Source: Arenibacterium halophilum (GTDB lineage: Bacteria; Pseudomonadota; Alphaproteobacteria; Rhodobacterales; Rhodobacteraceae). Taken from it: 64,000 nt of DNA. The translations under genes and the position numbers were made by a program. This document shows positions 61,007-64,000 of the stretch, piece after piece (within the stretch, counting starts at the first letter, position 1; each line of letters opens with the position of its first letter). The stretch spans positions 62,001-126,000 of the forward strand of contig NZ_VCPC01000001.1 in NCBI RefSeq assembly GCF_005938225.1, written 5' to 3'. The notes beneath the pieces were generated by a model, which searched no databases, was not told the origin of the DNA, and saw only the letters and a list, made by a program, of their open reading frames with translations.

Positions 61007-64000
61007 CTAGCGCCCCTGCCATTCCGGGCTTGTCGGGTCCCTCTCGGGCCGCGTCGGGGCCCGCTCGCTGACCACTCCGGGCTCGCCCTGGCGAAAGATT
61101 TCGCGGAACACACCGGGCGTCAGAGCCGAGAGCGGATTGACGCCGACCTTGGGGTCGCTGGCAGCGCCTTGCAGGGTATAGTTGATGCCGATCAGCCCCT
61201 CGCCCTTGCGAGTCATGAAGGCACCGATGCTGTTGAGCAGATAAACCGGAGAGATCACGCCGCGCATGTTCAGACGCGCATCGGCCACATCATATGTGCC
61301 ATCCATCGAAATCCCCATCGACGGCCCAACCGCCGATGACGACGTGAGCCGCAGCTGAGAGGGACTGAGCAAGAATTTCGCGTCTACCTCGGTAAACTGG
61401 ATTCCCGCGCCCGACATTTCGTCAAACAGCCCCACAAGGCTGATCGCGTTCAACAACGCGGCTATGGCTGGCGCATCCTTGACCCGCGTGTCGGTCACCC
61501 GCAGCGTCCCGTCGAACTGGCCCTCGGCGCTGGCAGGCAGCAAGGTCAGGTCGAACGCGCCTCCGCGCCCTTGCTGCAATATCCCGGCCGAGCGGAAAAC
61601 GCCCCCCGCATCGTCGGACAGCACCCGCACCGCCGTGCGCCCGTTTTGAGGTACGATCCGTCCGGTCACCGGCGTCTGCCCGTTGACCCGTCCGCTAAAG
61701 GTGCCGTCCATCCCTCCGGTGGTGGTGAAGGCGCCCGCGAAAGCCGTCAACGCGATCGTGTCAGTCACCTGCAGGCGGTCGAGCGTGACCGACACTGGAC
61801 TGGAGGCCCCGCCGCCGGACCCGCCCCCGCTGCTCGTGCCGCTACTGCCGAAATCGGTGCGCCGCATGTCGACGGTGCCGCCCAGAATTGTGATCGACGG
61901 GGGCGCATCCCCGCGCCCGACCATATCAACGGGGGCATCCAGCCATCCCCCGATGCGCACACGCGAAAACCGCGCGCGCTCCAGCCCACCATCTTCACGG
62001 ATGGTCACGGTGCCATCGGCGGAAAGCCCCGCGCCTTCGAGGCGCAAACTGTCAACGCGCTGCTGCTCGCCCAGCGTGGCCGCCAGCGCAAGCGTGCCCT
62101 CGGTGCCAGCGGGTTTGGCCCATCCGACCTGCGGCAGCCGCAGCGACACGCCGCGCAAGTCAGAGTTCAGGGTCAGCTTGGGCGGCACACCCGGTGCCAG
62201 ATCGACCCGGAACTGCCCTTCGCCCGTGCCGCCCACGGTTCCGGCAGGCAGACCGATGTTGAAGTTTTCAACCGTGTCCTGCGACAGCGCGATGGTGCCT
62301 TGTAGCGTGCTGGCTTTGCTCACGCCCTTGCCCAGCGGCTGGCTCCACCGCACGGTTGCTGCCACGCCGCCGATCTGGCCCGGGCCCGACACCTCTATCC
62401 CGTCCTGATTGCCACTGATCCGAAGCGCCTGCGCCGTAATACGTTGGCCCGGCACCAGAACCGTACTGTCGGCACCCTCGATCGCGCCATCGAAATGAAA
62501 CTCGATCTCGTCGTAATCGACCTTTTTCTTCAGCGGCAAAGAGAGGGTCCCGGCAAGGCTCACCTGCCCTTCGGCCAAGGCAACCGGCAAGGGTGTCTGT
62601 TTCAGCACTTCGATCGGCGGGCGGTTCAGCAGCGACATCACCGATGTCACCGCACCCTTGGCCTGAAGTCTCAAGATCCCCGGGGCTGCCTGTTTGATAC
62701 CTGTATCGGGCACGATGAAAGACGACCCGACAATCTCGACCGGCCCGCCTTCGTCTGGCGTGACAGTGCCACCGCTGGCCGTCACCACAAAGCGCCGCCC
62801 GATCAGCGTGGCCTGCCCGGCGGCATTCTGGATCGGGGGCATGGTGCGCATGAACTGGGTGGTGACACCCTCGAAATCGAAATCCACCGCCATGTCGGGC
62901 GCCTGCCCCGGCTCCAGACGCAGCGCGACGTTGATGTCGCGCAGCTGACCGCCCGACAGGTTGCGCTGCACCCAGTCGCGCGGTTTTGGCGCGGCGCGGT
63001 CGGGCCATGCCGCCACCAGCTGTTCGGGCGTCAGATCGGGGACCTGAGCATCCATCGCGATGCGCCAGCCCTCGGGCCCGCCCGCCACCCGGCCCGAGGC
63101 GCGCACCAGCGCATCACCCTGATGAATCACCGCCTGCCCAAGCGTCAGGCGAAACGGGCTCAACTCCAGCTTCAGGTCCACATCCGTCTGATCGACCACC
63201 AAGGGCGTCTCATAGACCCCACGCGGATTCAGCCGCATGTCCGAAAAAGTGAACTGCCCCACGAGATCGCGCAGTTGCCCCTGTTCGACCCCGCCCAGAT
63301 AGGCGCGGCCCTCGGCCCGCAGGCTGCCCCAGGAACTGTCGATGGCAAATTCGTTGAATTCCAGCGTCTGGCGGTCGGGCGCATAGGTAAAATAACTGCG
63401 CGCACCTTCGAACCGGATCGGCCGGGTTCCGGCGGTGGGCTGAATCGCCCCGGCGCCGATCTGCAACGTGGCCGACAGCGGCCCCAGCTGGCCCGCGTTG
63501 TCCACCCCACCGCGCAAAGCACCCGAAATCGGCGCGCGCAGGACGCCTAGCCAGTTCAGCGCCGGGCCCTGCGCCGCAATGTCGGGCGCCGGGATGTCCT
63601 GAACCGAAATGCCGAAACTGGCACGGGTTTCGCCGATGCGGCTGGAATAATTCGCCTCGACCAGCCCGGCGGTGGCCTCGCCCCCCAGCAAAGAAAAACT
63701 GGCCGCTGCGCGCACCTGATCGCCGTCGCGGTCCAGCCGGATTTGGCCGCCATCCAGCGTCCACGCCCGCCCGATGCGCAAGTCTTCGAACCGCAGCGTC
63801 AGCCCTTCCAGATCGACTGCCGTCAGCGCCGTCAGCTGCGGCAGCGACAGCGCCTGATCCCAGCTTTCGATCAGAGCCGGAATACTGGCCGCGCTGCGGA
63901 TCGGGGCCGTGCCATTGCCGAACACCAGCTCGATCTTGCCGGTGGCATCGCGGCGTAGCACCGCAACGGCGCCCGCGACATAGATGCGTTTGGGTTGAAT
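61007..64000 (-). CDS. AsmA/YhdP-like protein, N-terminus beyond the window
   Basis: At least 997 residues; the frame remains open to the window edge, so the true start is missing (the V/M at 63961 is internal). The C-terminal region (FLLSPSQLRLTSSSAVGPSM, ISPVYLLNSIGAFMTRKGEG, GAASDPKVGVNPLSALTPGVF) is the AsmA_2/YhdP pattern, preceded by long repeated beta strands. Proteins of this group bridge the periplasm and move phospholipids toward the outer membrane. It precedes queA on the same strand. Confidence 0.87.
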   Translation of the reverse strand: MQPKRIYVAGAVAVLRRDATGKIELVFGNGTAPIRSAASIPALIESWDQALSLPQLTALTAVDLEGLTLRFEDLRIGRAWTLDGGQIRLDRDGDQVRAAASFSLLGGEATAGLVEANYSSRIGETRASFGISVQDIPAPDIAAQGPALNWLGVLRAPISGALRGGVDNAGQLGPLSATLQIGAGAIQPTAGTRPIRFEGARSYFTYAPDRQTLEFNEFAIDSSWGSLRAEGRAYLGGVEQGQLRDLVGQFTFSDMRLNPRGVYETPLVVDQTDVDLKLELSPFRLTLGQAVIHQGDALVRASGRVAGGPEGWRIAMDAQVPDLTPEQLVAAWPDRAAPKPRDWVQRNLSGGQLRDINVALRLEPGQAPDMAVDFDFEGVTTQFMRTMPPIQNAAGQATLIGRRFVVTASGGTVTPDEGGPVEIVGSSFIVPDTGIKQAAPGILRLQAKGAVTSVMSLLNRPPIEVLKQTPLPVALAEGQVSLAGTLSLPLKKKVDYDEIEFHFDGAIEGADSTVLVPGQRITAQALRISGNQDGIEVSGPGQIGGVAATVRWSQPLGKGVSKASTLQGTIALSQDTVENFNIGLPAGTVGGTGEGQFRVDLAPGVPPKLTLNSDLRGVSLRLPQVGWAKPAGTEGTLALAATLGEQQRVDSLRLEGAGLSADGTVTIREDGGLERARFSRVRIGGWLDAPVDMVGRGDAPPSITILGGTVDMRRTDFGSSGTSSGGGSGGGASSPVSVTLDRLQVTDTIALTAFAGAFTTTGGMDGTFSGRVNGQTPVTGRIVPQNGRTAVRVLSDDAGGVFRSAGILQQGRGGAFDLTLLPASAEGQFDGTLRVTDTRVKDAPAIAALLNAISLVGLFDEMSGAGIQFTEVDAKFLLSPSQLRLTSSSAVGPSMGISMDGTYDVADARLNMRGVISPVYLLNSIGAFMTRKGEGLIGINYTLQGAASDPKVGVNPLSALTPGVFREIFRQGEPGVVSERAPTRPERDPTSPEWQGR

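Overview
The window looks like the chromosome of a marine member of the Rhodobacteraceae (roseobacter group, Alphaproteobacteria). This rests on the high GC content, on gene-order blocks typical of the group (yceD-rpmF-plsX-fabH-ihfA-merR; dgt / argS-SPOR-nagZ-scpA-scpB; the mms valine genes), on VPLPA-CTERM sorting tails, on an ornithine-lipid acyltransferase of the OlsB type and on a GTTC-N7-GTTC LexA box before uvrA. I saw no phage, insertion sequence, CRISPR array, plasmid function or rRNA. Most of the window is conserved core chromosome; the accessory flavour is concentrated at 31.9-33.5, 39.6-43.8, 47.1-49.6 and 54.6-55.6 kb.

Layout. 0-10.9 kb: an RTX-repeat protein, an EamA transporter, SelO, AnmK and TyrS, a GNAT/FemAB-like enzyme, a small protein with an Ada-like Cys motif, a Uup-type ABC-F ATPase, OlsB and BamE. 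11-16.8 kb: the phospholipid/fatty-acid cluster yceD-rpmF-plsX-fabH followed by ihfA and a MerR regulator, then tRNA-Pro(GGG) and a long-form dCTP deaminase. 17-26.4 kb: an SH3 protein, then a minus-strand block dgt, antiporter, argS, SPOR protein, nagZ, scpA, scpB and a small basic protein. 26.5-29.6 kb: erpA, xthA, bolA and grxD (iron-sulfur trafficking plus DNA repair) facing zapA and a coiled-coil partner. 29.8-36 kb: transketolase, a large repeat-rich VPLPA-CTERM protein, a DUF808 protein, GAPDH with a small membrane protein, and coaD.

37-47 kb holds the distal valine pathway: a LysR regulator and mmsA, then (after about 4.4 kb of other DNA) isobutyryl-CoA dehydrogenase, 3-hydroxyisobutyryl-CoA hydrolase and mmsB. 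The DNA in between carries three VPLPA-CTERM surface proteins and a leishmanolysin-like metalloprotease, each closed by its own strong hairpin terminator. 47.1-49.6 kb adds a choice-of-anchor-L/Hint protein and two small exported paralogues. 49.6-64 kb: uvrA with its SOS box, an MFS transporter, a methyltransferase, a fifth VPLPA-CTERM protein (DUF4394), dihydrolipoyl dehydrogenase, an SGNH lipoprotein, a DUF924 protein, a second MFS transporter, queA and the C-terminal 998 codons of an AsmA/YhdP-like protein that runs off the right edge.

The best candidates for something little described are the exported-protein island at 39.6-43.8 kb with its partners at 32, 47 and 54.6 kb (five VPLPA-CTERM substrates, no exosortase in view), the tandem small secreted paralogues at 48.8-49.6 kb, and a 55-60 bp structured repeat found three times, each time between convergent genes. 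All function calls are from reading motifs and neighbourhood by eye; no database search was possible.
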